This document shows, one piece after another, positions 16,480-25,162 of a stretch of DNA of 63,999 nt (position 1 is its first letter; each line of letters opens with the position of its first letter). The position numbers and the translations under genes were made by a program. Origin of the DNA: an uncultured Alphaproteobacteria bacterium (GTDB lineage Bacteria > Pseudomonadota > Alphaproteobacteria > HIMB59); NCBI GenBank assembly GCA_902601865.1, contig CACKOX010000003.1, positions 1 to 63,999 on the forward strand, in the 5' to 3' direction. The notes under the pieces were generated by a model. It had not been told where the DNA came from. It searched no databases and was given only the letters and a program-made list of their open reading frames with translations.

Positions 16480-17527
16480 TAGAAATTTAACTGGAATGAC
16501 AGTTATAGGTCTAATTTATATAGTTACAATTTTTTTAAGACAGCCCTTAAGTTATATTTTAAATCTATCAGTTTTACCGCTAAGTTTACTGTGTCTAATT
16601 TCAGGAATATTATTTTTTAATTTATTCCAATTTTCAGAAAAAATACTAATGGGACGTGACTTTATAAAAAAAAATATCCTTCAATTAGCAATTGTGTTAC
16701 TCGGTATCAAAATAAGTTTTTCTCAACTTGCCAGTGTTAGTATTCAATCGATAGGAATAGTAATAATTACAATTTTGTTGATATTCTTGACATATTTAGC
16801 TCTTTCAAAGTTGTGGCCTATTCAAAAAGAGGTATCAAAATTATTGGCAATTGGAACGTCTATTTGTGGCGTTACAGCAATAATGGCTTCTTCAAGTGTT
16901 TTAAAATCCAAAGATTATGATGTTAGTACAGCAGTATTAATTGTCGTTCTTTGGGGCAGTTTAGCTGTATTAATTTATCCATTTTTTATAGAATGGTATT
17001 TTATATCAGATCTAGCTAAGGGAATTTTTTTAGGCGTTGGTATTCATGATACAAGTCAGGTGTTAGCTGCAGCAATGGTGTATAGTGATTTATACCAAAA
17101 CAATAAAGTTCTTGAAATAGCTACCATTACTAAACTACTTCGAAATTTATTTCTAGCAATATTAGTTCCATCTTTATTTTTTTTTAACAGTAGAGTAGAA
17201 AAAAATACCTCTAAAGGTTTATCAATTTTAGGAAATATTAAAAATTCCATACCGTTATTTGTAATAGGTTTTATTGTTTTAATTATTATTCGTGCAATAG
17301 CTGATAATTATTATTTAAATTCTGTAGCTTGGATAAATATTTTAGAAATTTTAGAAAATGTTATTACTATTTTGTTTGGTTTGGCATTAACTGCTCTTGG
17401 TGCATCAATTAATTTAAAGAAAATATTAAATCAAGGTTATGTCCCTATAATCATTGGGATGGTTTATAGTCTTGTAAGTTTTTTTACCATATGCTTTTTA
17501 ATTTTTATTTTAGGTCTAGACACTTAA
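16472..17527 (+). CDS. YeiH-family (UPF0324) putative sulfate exporter
   Basis: The 351-aa membrane protein has about ten hydrophobic segments and the YeiH hallmarks LGIKISFSQL, GTSICGVTAIMASS (residues about 129-142) and GIHDTSQVLAAAMVY (about 189-203), plus ITKLLRNLFLAILVPS. Relatives are called putative sulfate exporters and occur with sulfonate (taurine) catabolism, though transport has rarely been tested. Placement at the end of the betaine-type operon, overlapping the DUF3726 gene by 8 nt, suggests export of an anion or by-product released by that pathway. This raises the possibility that the imported compound contains sulfur. Confidence 0.82.
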   Translation: MISRNLTGMTVIGLIYIVTIFLRQPLSYILNLSVLPLSLLCLISGILFFNLFQFSEKILMGRDFIKKNILQLAIVLLGIKISFSQLASVSIQSIGIVIITILLIFLTYLALSKLWPIQKEVSKLLAIGTSICGVTAIMASSSVLKSKDYDVSTAVLIVVLWGSLAVLIYPFFIEWYFISDLAKGIFLGVGIHDTSQVLAAAMVYSDLYQNNKVLEIATITKLLRNLFLAILVPSLFFFNSRVEKNTSKGLSILGNIKNSIPLFVIGFIVLIIIRAIADNYYLNSVAWINILEILENVITILFGLALTALGASINLKKILNQGYVPIIIGMVYSLVSFFTICFLIFILGLDT

Positions 17528-18079
17528 TTAAATTAAATTTTCTAAAGATTTTAATTTACTTCTTACATTTTCATCGTGGGGAAGTATTTTTTCAAGCTTT
17601 TTGTATGTGTAATAAGCTTCTGTTTTTTTATTTTGTTTCTCGTAAACTAAGGCTAAGACTTTTAATGCATCAAAATGTCTGGGCTCCAAAGACAAGACAT
17701 TTAAAAGGTCTAAACGTGCTTCGTTGACCTCACCTTGATAATAATGAATGATTGCTCTTTGATAATAGGCATCCATAAAATCATCTTGCTCTAGAATAAT
17801 GTTAGATAGAAAATCCTCTGCTTCTTGGTACTGTCTAAATCTTATAAAATGTCCAATATTATTCATTTTTTGTTGTATTTCCTCGCTTTTTGAAAGTTTC
17901 CAAATTCTAATGATAGCACCCTTAATTTCTTTTTGGGATTCCGTATCTAGTGGTTCTTGCAATAATTCTATTAAATAATCTACACGATCAGAATTACTAT
18001 TTGCATGTCCCTGAGATGTACAAACTTTATATGATAATAAAATTAAAATTATAAAAAAATATCGTTTGCTTTGTATCAA
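17528..18079 (-). CDS. TPR-repeat protein, exported
   Basis: The 183-aa protein has an N-terminal signal-type hydrophobic stretch (YFFIILILLSYKVCTS) and then at least two tetratricopeptide repeats in the C-terminal half, e.g. FMDAYYQRAIIHYYQGEVNEA and FDALKVLALVYEKQNKKTEA. It is probably periplasmic or lipid-attached and acts as a protein-interaction scaffold. Such small TPR proteins are common in alphaproteobacteria without known partners. It converges with the exporter gene with no gap and is divergent from the DmdA-type gene with only 29 bp between. Confidence 0.75.
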   Translation of the reverse strand: MIQSKRYFFIILILLSYKVCTSQGHANSNSDRVDYLIELLQEPLDTESQKEIKGAIIRIWKLSKSEEIQQKMNNIGHFIRFRQYQEAEDFLSNIILEQDDFMDAYYQRAIIHYYQGEVNEARLDLLNVLSLEPRHFDALKVLALVYEKQNKKTEAYYTYKKLEKILPHDENVRSKLKSLENLI

Positions 18080-18108
18080 GAATACATATTAACTAAATCC
18101 GAAATTTT

Positions 18109-19215
18109 ATGAACCATTTAATTGCTAAAAGCGCCCGACTTCGTTCCACACCCTATACCAAAAGAATAGAAGAATATGGGGTTCAATCTTACACAGTTTA
18201 TAATCACATGATTTTACCAGCATCTTTTAAAGGGGTAGAGGAGGACTACCTTCATCTTAAAAATAATGTCCAAGTTTGGGATGTATCAGTAGAAAGACAA
18301 GTTCAATTTAAAGGCCCTGATGCTGCTAAGCTTACACAACTGATTACTTGTAGAGATCTTTCTAATGCAAAAGACTATCTTTGTTACTATGCTCCAATTA
18401 TTGATGAAAAAGGAAAAATTCTTAATGATCCATTAATTATGAAAGTTAGTGATGATACTTGGTGGTTATCTATAGCTGACTCAGATATTTTATTATATGC
18501 AAAAGGTATTACCATCGGTATGAATTTAGATGTCGAAATTACTGAGCCTAATGTCAATATATTAGCTGTGCAAGGACCTAAATCTTTTGATTTAATGGAG
18601 AGAGTTTTTGGTGAAGAAATTAAAAAATTAAAATTTTTTAATTTCAAAAGATACGAATTTCAAGGTCATAAATTATTAATTGCAAGATCAGGTTGGTCAA
18701 AACAGGGTGGATTTGAAATTTATGTTGATGATGATGAAGTTGGTCTAAATCTTTATGATAGCCTAATTACTAATGGAGAAGATTTAAATGTCAGACCTGG
18801 CTGTCCAAATTTAATTGAGAGGATCGAAGGAGGTCTGCTTTCTTTTGGGAATGATATGACCATGGAAGATACTCCTCTTGAATGTGGCCTAAATCCTTTT
18901 GTTTCTTTTAATCCAAATATAGATTACTTAGGAAAATCAGTACTAGAAAAACAAAATCAAGAGGGAGTACAAAGGTCCTTGATTGGTTTAAAACTTAAGC
19001 TTGATAATTTATCTATAACAAAATACCTACCTATTCAATTAGATGGGCAGATTATTGGTGAATTAAGATCTGGTTGTTTTAGCCCTGATTTTGGGTGTTG
19101 TCTTGGTATCGCAATGATACAAACCAGGTTTCAGAATTTTGATGAAGTCAAAACACTGTTGATTGATAATCTAGAAGTGCAATCCCAGATGACGACATTA
19201 CCTTTTTCAAAATAG
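18109..19215 (+). CDS. dmdA: Dimethylsulfoniopropionate demethylase DmdA (or close GcvT-family demethylase)
   Basis: The 368-aa protein has DmdA length (about 369) and matches the DmdA pattern I know: RTPYTKRI-type start, YTVYNHMILP, VEEDYLHLKNNVQVWDVSVERQV-like block, LLYAKGI, ARSGWSKQGGFEIYV and CPNLIERIEGGLLSFGNDM. DmdA moves a methyl group from DMSP to tetrahydrofolate, giving methylmercaptopropionate. GcvT and DmdA share this fold, and the SKQGGFEIY and YTVYNHM motifs favour DmdA over glycine-cleavage T protein. An MFS transporter and a RidA gene follow on the same strand and could act with it. Folate is supplied by the operon at 44.5-48.7 kb. Confidence 0.82.
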   Translation: MNHLIAKSARLRSTPYTKRIEEYGVQSYTVYNHMILPASFKGVEEDYLHLKNNVQVWDVSVERQVQFKGPDAAKLTQLITCRDLSNAKDYLCYYAPIIDEKGKILNDPLIMKVSDDTWWLSIADSDILLYAKGITIGMNLDVEITEPNVNILAVQGPKSFDLMERVFGEEIKKLKFFNFKRYEFQGHKLLIARSGWSKQGGFEIYVDDDEVGLNLYDSLITNGEDLNVRPGCPNLIERIEGGLLSFGNDMTMEDTPLECGLNPFVSFNPNIDYLGKSVLEKQNQEGVQRSLIGLKLKLDNLSITKYLPIQLDGQIIGELRSGCFSPDFGCCLGIAMIQTRFQNFDEVKTLLIDNLEVQSQMTTLPFSK

Positions 19216-19253
19216 CTATTGCATTCCTAAACTAAAAGTTTATCTATTCGCGG

Positions 19254-20519
19254 GTGTTTGGAACTATTTTAAATTCATGGGCGCTTTTTAGTGGCTTTGG
19301 GCTAATAATGATAGCTCATACTCTTCAAGGGACCTTGCTAAATATCAATTCTGTTTTTTTCAATTTTTCAGACTTTGAGATTGGTTATGTATTTACAGGA
19401 TATTTCATAGGATTTCTTTTTAGCTCAATTCAATGTCCTAAACTAATTAAAAATGTTGGGCACATTAGAGTATTTGCTGCATTTGCATCTTTAGGATCAA
19501 TAGCCATCTTATTACATTGGATTTTTGTCGATCCAGTTCTTTGGTTAATCTTTAGAATGATTACTGGTTTCTCCTATGCTGCCATTTATATAGTTTGTGA
19601 GAGCTGGTTAAATGATCGAGCAGATAATCAAACAAGAGGGCAATTAATTGGTTTCTATATGATTGTTTTATATATTTCTACGAGTATCGGAGTAATGTTA
19701 ATAAATATAGGTACAACTACAGAAGCTCATCTTTATATCCTATCATCTTTGTTGATATCCCTTGCTTTGGTCCCTATATTGCTTACTAAGAAACCTGCTC
19801 CTGAATTCACAACACCTAAGTTTTTAAGTCTTAAAGACTTATATAAAAAGTCACCTATGGCTTTTGTTGGCTCTTTTTCAATTGGAATGGTTTACAGTGC
19901 TTTATTCGGTTTAATTGCAGTTTTTGGTGCTAAAATTGGTTTTAGTATATTTCAAATTTCAATTTTAGTTTTTGTAAATATGTTTATTGGAGCTATTTTT
20001 CAGTATCCTATTGGAAAAATTTCAGATCGTTATGATCGAAGAACTATTTTGTTTGTATTAAATTTGATAGCAATTGGCTCTTTAATATTGGCCTTTATAT
20101 TTGGATCATTCTCATTTTATGTTCTATTAGTATTTATTGGTATTCATTCTGCTGTTTCATTACCTTATTACGCTGTCGTTATTTCACATATGAACGATTT
20201 TTTGGAAAAAGACGAGATTGTTTCAGCCAGTTCAACATTAACACTTGTTAATGCTTTAGGTATGGTAGCAGGTCCTATGCTAGCCTCAGGTTTTATGGCT
20301 TATTTTGGACCCTATGGTTTTTTTATTTATATGATAGTTGTGTATTCTGTAGTGGCTCCTTATAATTATTTTAGAATTAGAGTGGGAAGAACTAGTGATA
20401 TCTATGAAGAAAATACACCTTCAATGATTGTTCCTAGAAATACCTCTTCAATTGGAATGCAATTAGCTACAGAACAGATTATAAATAAAATTGAAGAGGA
20501 AGAGGAATTATCACAATGA
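19254..20519 (+). CDS. MFS transporter (YcaD-like)
   Basis: The 421-aa protein has twelve predicted membrane segments and a typical MFS loop motif GKISDRYDRRTIL (around residues 253-265) between helices 8 and 9, with a second conserved region RMITGFSYAAIYIVCESWLN in the first half. That ESWL signature is typical of the YcaD subgroup. Start is GTG. It overlaps the RidA gene by 4 nt and follows the DmdA-type gene, so uptake or release of DMSP-related compounds is possible. The substrate is unknown. Confidence 0.82.
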   Translation: MFGTILNSWALFSGFGLIMIAHTLQGTLLNINSVFFNFSDFEIGYVFTGYFIGFLFSSIQCPKLIKNVGHIRVFAAFASLGSIAILLHWIFVDPVLWLIFRMITGFSYAAIYIVCESWLNDRADNQTRGQLIGFYMIVLYISTSIGVMLINIGTTTEAHLYILSSLLISLALVPILLTKKPAPEFTTPKFLSLKDLYKKSPMAFVGSFSIGMVYSALFGLIAVFGAKIGFSIFQISILVFVNMFIGAIFQYPIGKISDRYDRRTILFVLNLIAIGSLILAFIFGSFSFYVLLVFIGIHSAVSLPYYAVVISHMNDFLEKDEIVSASSTLTLVNALGMVAGPMLASGFMAYFGPYGFFIYMIVVYSVVAPYNYFRIRVGRTSDIYEENTPSMIVPRNTSSIGMQLATEQIINKIEEEEELSQ

Positions 20520-20977
20520 GTATAGAAGATAGGTTACAAGAGTTAGGAATTATCTTACCCCACCCTGCAAAACCTGCTGGAAGTTACAAACCTTGTGTAA
20601 TGGTCGATAATATTGCTTATATTTCAGGCCAAGGTCCTCTTCTGGAGGATGGAAGTTTTGCAAAAGGTATTGTAGGTAAAGATTTGAGTTTGGAATTAGC
20701 TCAAGAACATGCACAAAAATGTGGTTTGGCAATATTATCTGCCCTTAAAAATGAAATTAAAGATCTGGATAGAGTAGAACAATTAATAAAATTGACAGGT
20801 TTTGTAAACTGTTTAGATAATTTTACCCAACAACCTCAGGTTATTAATGGTTGTTCAGATCTTATGCAAAAAATCTTTGGTGAAAAGGGCATTCATGCTC
20901 GTGCAGCAGTTGGGGTGAGTTCTCTTCCTTTAGGCTTCTCAGTTGAAATTGAAGCTATATTTAAAGTAGCAACTTAA
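20516..20977 (+). CDS. RidA/YjgF-family protein
   Basis: The 153-aa protein fits the RidA (Rid/YER057c/UK114) family that hydrolyses reactive enamine/imine intermediates. The segment AYISGQGPLLEDGSF and the end block HARAAVGVSSLPLGFSVEIEAIFKV, with the conserved Arg in HARAAVGV, are characteristic. It is the longer subgroup with an N-terminal helix (DRLQELGI). It overlaps the MFS gene (ATGA) and probably protects an amine-oxidising or PLP-dependent step nearby. Confidence 0.88.
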   Translation: MSIEDRLQELGIILPHPAKPAGSYKPCVMVDNIAYISGQGPLLEDGSFAKGIVGKDLSLELAQEHAQKCGLAILSALKNEIKDLDRVEQLIKLTGFVNCLDNFTQQPQVINGCSDLMQKIFGEKGIHARAAVGVSSLPLGFSVEIEAIFKVAT

Positions 20978-21045
20978 TTTCTTAATTGACAAATATCATT
21001 AATTAACAAAAAATCTTCTCAAGAATTAATTTTGAGGGTAGCGCC

Positions 21046-22176
21046 ATGAAGGTTCAGTTTTCAAGTGACTCACTAAAAGTGACACACCAAAATCATGATT
21101 ATGAACTACATCCTATTTGGTTAAGGGAAAGATTACCAGGAAATGACTATATCGACAAAGATACAAATCAAAGACTCTATGAACCCTCTTCCATAAAATT
21201 AGATTTACAAATTAAAACAGCAAAAATTTTTGAAGAAAAACTTAATATTGAATTCAATGATGGAGCCAAGGGCAAATACAATATTCAAAATCTTCTAATA
21301 GAGTTTGATAACGACAAAAACAAACGCGGCCCTGTACCTAAAAGAATACTTTGGAACTCAAATTTAAAAGTATTTCCAAATATAGAGTTTGAAGAAAATA
21401 TGGTTGAGAAAGAGTCAATGTATAAACTTCTAGAGGATTTTTATAAATATGGCTTTGTAATTATTAAAAACGTTCCAACAAAAGATCAATATTTACTTAA
21501 ATTTGTGAGTTCAATAGGCCCTGTAAAAGTAACTAACTTTGGAGAGTATTTTGATGTGATGTCCAAACCTAACCCCAATGATTTAGCTTATAAGCCTATT
21601 GCTCTCCCTCCACATACGGACAATCCTTATAGAAAGCCAGCTGCGCCTGGAATTCAATTCTTACATTGTCTAAAAAATGAGGTGAGTGGTGGTTTTTCAA
21701 CTCTAGTAGATGGTTTTGCAGTTGCCGATTATATTAAGATCAATAACCCTGAAGCTTTTAAATCTTTGACTAAAACTAATCTGAGATATCAATTTCAAGA
21801 CAAAGATATTATTTTAGAAAATTGGGGAGAACTTATTGAGTTGGATAAAGAGGGAGATTACAAACAAGTAAGATATAGCACAAGAGTTGACTATGTTCCG
21901 CCACTTGATCAAAAAAGTCTTACAACTTTCTATAAAGCTAGAAAACTACTAAGTGATTTATATTCCTCATCAGATTTTGAGATTAAGTTTAAGCTTAAAC
22001 CTGGAGACGTTATGATGTTTGATAATCACAGACTGCTTCATGGAAGAACTGCATATGATGCTAATGAAGGTGCCAGACACCTCCAGGGTTGTTATCTAGA
22101 TTTTGACTCGACGGATGGCAAACTCAGGCATTTGCATAGGAAATATAAAAAAAAAGGATCTAGAAATTTTGGTTGA
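21046..22176 (+). CDS. tmpA: Fe(II)/2-oxoglutarate dioxygenase, TmpA / gamma-butyrobetaine hydroxylase type
   Basis: The 376-aa protein has the gamma-butyrobetaine hydroxylase architecture: an N-terminal zinc-type domain (residues 1-90, with YELHPIWLRERL) and a TauD-like oxygenase domain with iron ligands H190 and D192 in PPHTDNPYR and a distal His in LLHGRTAY; Arg in that motif binds 2-oxoglutarate. TmpA hydroxylates 2-trimethylaminoethylphosphonate, while BBOX hydroxylates gamma-butyrobetaine. The next gene encodes an HD-domain protein of the TmpB/PhnZ type, which is the pairing known for the TmpA/TmpB pathway and not for carnitine synthesis. That context is why I favour TmpA. Substrate identity is untested. 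Confidence 0.7.
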   Translation: MKVQFSSDSLKVTHQNHDYELHPIWLRERLPGNDYIDKDTNQRLYEPSSIKLDLQIKTAKIFEEKLNIEFNDGAKGKYNIQNLLIEFDNDKNKRGPVPKRILWNSNLKVFPNIEFEENMVEKESMYKLLEDFYKYGFVIIKNVPTKDQYLLKFVSSIGPVKVTNFGEYFDVMSKPNPNDLAYKPIALPPHTDNPYRKPAAPGIQFLHCLKNEVSGGFSTLVDGFAVADYIKINNPEAFKSLTKTNLRYQFQDKDIILENWGELIELDKEGDYKQVRYSTRVDYVPPLDQKSLTTFYKARKLLSDLYSSSDFEIKFKLKPGDVMMFDNHRLLHGRTAYDANEGARHLQGCYLDFDSTDGKLRHLHRKYKKKGSRNFG

Positions 22177-22198
22177 TAAAAATGTAAAATTTAAACAT

Positions 22199-22774
22199 AT
22201 GAAAGATGGTGATAAGGATGATTATTTATTACTTCAAGAATATGAAGAAAGATATGTTTCTCTGACTTATGAGAGGATTATCGAAGAACTATCAAGACAA
22301 GGACAAAATACTATGGAGGGCTATAAAATTACAAGACTGGATCATGGACTTCAATCAGCTACGAGGGCATATAACGATGGGGCTGATATTGATTGGATTG
22401 TTGGAACATTACTTCACGATATTGGTGATGGACTTGCTCCTCAAAATCACGATAGATTTTCTGCTGAGGTCATAAGACCCTATGTTAGAGAAGAAGTAAC
22501 TTGGGTGGTTGAACATCATGGAATTTTTCAAATGATTTATTACGCCCATCATTATGGTTGGGATAAAAATGCTCGAGATAAATTTAAAGATAATATTTAT
22601 TTTCAAACATGCGCTGATTTTTGCGAGAGATGGGATCAAAAATCTTTTGACCCAGAATATAGAAACAAAGATCTAGATTTTTTTAAACCTATGATAAAGG
22701 AGATTTTTAATAGAGCTCCATATAAAGAGGAATTTATTAAAAAAAGCGAAGTTTTGGGATTACCAAAAATTTAA
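22199..22774 (+). CDS. tmpB: HD-domain oxygenase, TmpB/PhnZ-like
   Basis: From the ATG at 22199 (22 nt after the dioxygenase stop) the protein is 191 aa; the longer frame from 22103 would start inside tmpA. Metal ligands of the HD/MIOX-like diiron fold are visible: H49, H73-D74 (LLHDIGDG), H84 in PQNHDRFS, H106/H107 in VEHHGIF and D140 in CADFCERWDQ. The ERWDQKSFDP tail occurs in PhnZ/MIOX-like oxygenases. With TmpA, TmpB cleaves 1-hydroxy-trimethylaminoethylphosphonate to glycine betaine and phosphate. This would give the cell both phosphorus and a betaine, linking to the transporter operon at 8.8 kb. Confidence 0.7.
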   Translation: MKDGDKDDYLLLQEYEERYVSLTYERIIEELSRQGQNTMEGYKITRLDHGLQSATRAYNDGADIDWIVGTLLHDIGDGLAPQNHDRFSAEVIRPYVREEVTWVVEHHGIFQMIYYAHHYGWDKNARDKFKDNIYFQTCADFCERWDQKSFDPEYRNKDLDFFKPMIKEIFNRAPYKEEFIKKSEVLGLPKI

Positions 22775-22815
22775 GATTAGCAAATCCAGATTATTTAAAG
22801 TCAGTATAAAATGAC

Positions 22816-23340
22816 ATGAGAATTCTCTTGATAACCTTAAGTGTTTTACTCACAAATATAGGAATTATTATGGCACAAAACCTTCATAACTTTAGTATTC
22901 AAGACATTGATGGTAATCAAATTAATCTAGATAAATTTAAAGGTAAACCTGTTCTTCTTGTGAATACTGCTAGTAGATGTGGTTTCACAAAACAATATGC
23001 TAATTTATCCAATCTTCATCGTGAATATTTAGATAAAAATTTAGTAATTATTGGGACTCCCTCAAACAGCTTTCGACAAGAGTTAGCTGATGAAGAGGAT
23101 GTTAAAGAGTTTTGTTTAATTAACTATGATACAAAATTTATTATTTCTGAAATCGTAGATGTGGATGGAGACGACGCCCATCCAATATATAGCTGGATGA
23201 CATCAACTTATAATGAAACTCCAAAATGGAATTTTTATAAATATCTTTTCGATGGTGAAGGCAATCTAGTTAAGAGTTGGTCTTCTATGACTAAACCTGA
23301 TAGCTCAAAAATTACAGATTTAATAGATGAATTAATATAA
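22816..23340 (+). CDS. Glutathione peroxidase-family protein, exported
   Basis: The 174-aa protein has a hydrophobic N-terminal signal (ILLITLSVLLTNIGIIMA), then the GPx fold: LLVNTASRCGFTKQYANL (residues about 47-64) with a peroxidatic Cys instead of selenocysteine, the Gln of the catalytic triad probably replaced (FIISEIV region), and WNFYKYLFDGEGNLVKSWSS near the C terminus with Trp-Asn. It reduces hydroperoxides, probably with thioredoxin-like donors, in the periplasm. It ends at a strong terminator shared with the convergent amtB gene. Confidence 0.85.
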   Translation: MRILLITLSVLLTNIGIIMAQNLHNFSIQDIDGNQINLDKFKGKPVLLVNTASRCGFTKQYANLSNLHREYLDKNLVIIGTPSNSFRQELADEEDVKEFCLINYDTKFIISEIVDVDGDDAHPIYSWMTSTYNETPKWNFYKYLFDGEGNLVKSWSSMTKPDSSKITDLIDELI

Positions 23341-23370
23341 AAAAAAGGGCGCGGTAAGCGCCCTTTTTTT
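23341..23370. terminator. Bidirectional rho-independent terminator
   Basis: AAAAAAGGGCGC (23341-23352) pairs perfectly with GCGCCCTTTTTT (23358-23369) around the loop GGTAA. With A-rich and T-rich flanks it works in both directions, ending the glutathione peroxidase gene on the plus strand and amtB on the minus strand. Confidence 0.9.
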
Positions 23371-23390
23371 AAGGAGTACTATAATTAGAA

Positions 23391-24671
23391 TTATTTAAAT
23401 TCCGGGTAGGCTTCTGTAGAAAGTTCAGCTTTGTCAAGTCCTGAAGCTTCTGTTTCTTCAGATACTCTTAAACCAACTGTTCCTTTTAGGATGTAGAAAA
23501 ATACACCACTTAAAGGTACAACTAGTACAGCAGCAGCTACAATACCAATTAATTGTACTAAGAAGTCACCACTACCGAAGATACCAACAGCTAGAGTTCC
23601 CCATATACCTGCAACTAAGTGAGCAGAAATTGCTCCGACAACATCATCGATTTTCATTTTATCGAGCATTGGGATTGCAATTGTACAAAGAATACCACCT
23701 ATGGCACCAACTATCATTGATAAGAAATGGTTACTTAAATCAGGGCCAGCCGTAATAGCAACAAGACCAGCGATAGCACCATTTAATGCAATTGATAAAT
23801 CGATCTTCTTGTACATTAACTGAGAGAGGATTATTGCTGCAACTACACCACCACAAGCGGCGATATTAGTATTAACAACCACAATTGACATTGCAGAAGC
23901 ATCCGCAGCACTACCAAGAGCTAATTGTGATCCACCATTAAAACCAAACCATCCGAACCAAAGGATAAAAGTACCTAAAGCTGCTAATGGCATATTTGCA
24001 CCAGCAATTGGGGTTATCTTTCCATCAGAGCCATATTTGCCAGCTCTTGGACCGAGAATTAAACATCCTGTTAAAGCGGCCCAACCACCAACGGAGTGAA
24101 CGATCGTTGACCCTGCGAAATCAGAGAAGCCCATTTCAGTAAGCCATCCACCACCCCAGGTCCAAGCACCATAGATTGGATAAATAATTCCAGTCATAAA
24201 TGCAGCAAATATCATAAATGGCCATACTTTAATTCTTTCAGCACAGGCACCAGATACAATCGAAATTGCTGTTGCACAGAAAACCATTTGGAAGAACCAA
24301 TCCGACGCTAGTGAGTAACCACCCTCTTCTGTTGCGACAGTTAAATCATCAGCTGTATCGTAAAAAGCACCTCCTAATGATCCTATCCACCCTGATACAT
24401 CTACATACATTAAACTGTATCCGATGAGATAAAACATTATTCCAGCAATCGAGTATAGAGCTATATTTTTTAATAAAATTGCCGATGTGTTTTTTTTTCG
24501 AACAAAACCGGCTTCTAACATGGAAAAACCTAATGCCATGAACATCACTAAGACTCCACTAAAAACAAATAAAAATGTATTAAATACAAAAGCTGTTTCA
24601 GCAGAAACTTCTGCGCTTGCGACTCCGGAGAGAAACAAGGTAGGGACTAAGAAAGTTAATATTTTTTTCAT
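23391..24671 (-). CDS. amtB: Ammonium transporter
   Basis: The 426-aa protein has a signal sequence (MKKILTFLVPTLFLSGVASA) and about eleven membrane segments, as in AmtB. The channel residues are visible: FWFGWFGFNGGS in the second half, the twin histidines in STIVHSVGGW and AISAHLVAGIWG, and GLDKAELSTEAYPEF at the C terminus, which matches the GlnK-contacting tail. It conducts ammonium into the cell. The start is 9 nt downstream of glnK in the same direction, the classical glnK-amtB operon (glnK first). An uninterrupted T9 run at 24490-24498 lies within the frame. Confidence 0.95.
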   Translation of the reverse strand: MKKILTFLVPTLFLSGVASAEVSAETAFVFNTFLFVFSGVLVMFMALGFSMLEAGFVRKKNTSAILLKNIALYSIAGIMFYLIGYSLMYVDVSGWIGSLGGAFYDTADDLTVATEEGGYSLASDWFFQMVFCATAISIVSGACAERIKVWPFMIFAAFMTGIIYPIYGAWTWGGGWLTEMGFSDFAGSTIVHSVGGWAALTGCLILGPRAGKYGSDGKITPIAGANMPLAALGTFILWFGWFGFNGGSQLALGSAADASAMSIVVVNTNIAACGGVVAAIILSQLMYKKIDLSIALNGAIAGLVAITAGPDLSNHFLSMIVGAIGGILCTIAIPMLDKMKIDDVVGAISAHLVAGIWGTLAVGIFGSGDFLVQLIGIVAAAVLVVPLSGVFFYILKGTVGLRVSEETEASGLDKAELSTEAYPEFK

Positions 24672-24680
24672 ATGATCTCC

Positions 24681-25022
24681 TTATTTAATTGCCTCAGCGC
24701 CTCGTTCTCCGGTACGTATTCGGACAACCTCTTGCACTTCAGTTACAAAAATTTTACCATCACCTATCTTTCCTGATTTTACCGCCTCAGAAATTGTAGT
24801 AATGACCTTTTCGACGTCTGCAGAATCCACTAAAACCTCTGCTCGAGATTTAGGAAGAAAATGTACCTCATATTCTGCGCCTCGGTACAATTCGGTGTGA
24901 CCCTTCTGGCGCCCATATCCTTTAGCCTCAACAATAGTTAAACCTTGAATATCAACACCTGTTAGTGCCTGTCTCAAAGCTTCAACTTTGTCGGGCTTGA
25001 TAATTGCTGTTATTAGTTTCAT
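24681..25022 (-). CDS. glnK: Nitrogen regulatory PII protein GlnK
   Basis: The 113-aa protein has PII length and motifs: MKLITAIIKPDKVEALRQAL, GRQKGHTELYRGAEYEV with Tyr51 (uridylylation site in the T-loop) and the C-terminal signature GKIGDGKIFVTEVQEVVRIRTGERG. PII proteins sense ATP/ADP and 2-oxoglutarate and gate AmtB. The gene lies directly upstream of amtB. The upstream 140-bp gap shows no clear sigma-54 (-24/-12) motif, so control may rest on the T-loop rather than NtrC. Confidence 0.95.
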   Translation of the reverse strand: MKLITAIIKPDKVEALRQALTGVDIQGLTIVEAKGYGRQKGHTELYRGAEYEVHFLPKSRAEVLVDSADVEKVITTISEAVKSGKIGDGKIFVTEVQEVVRIRTGERGAEAIK

Positions 25023-25162
25023 TAATACCTCTCTATATTTTGAGTAATGTAAAATTTATAATTTCTGAAACAGAAAAAAAATAATGCTAAGAAGTTAATT
25101 TAACTATGCATCTAATGAATATCTAAAGATAACTCAATAAAATCAGTAATATTTAAAAAATA

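Noticed and set aside
25023-25162. Sigma-54 promoter sought upstream of glnK
   Set aside because: No GG-N10-GC pair with the usual TGGCAC/TTGC context was found in the 140-bp gap.
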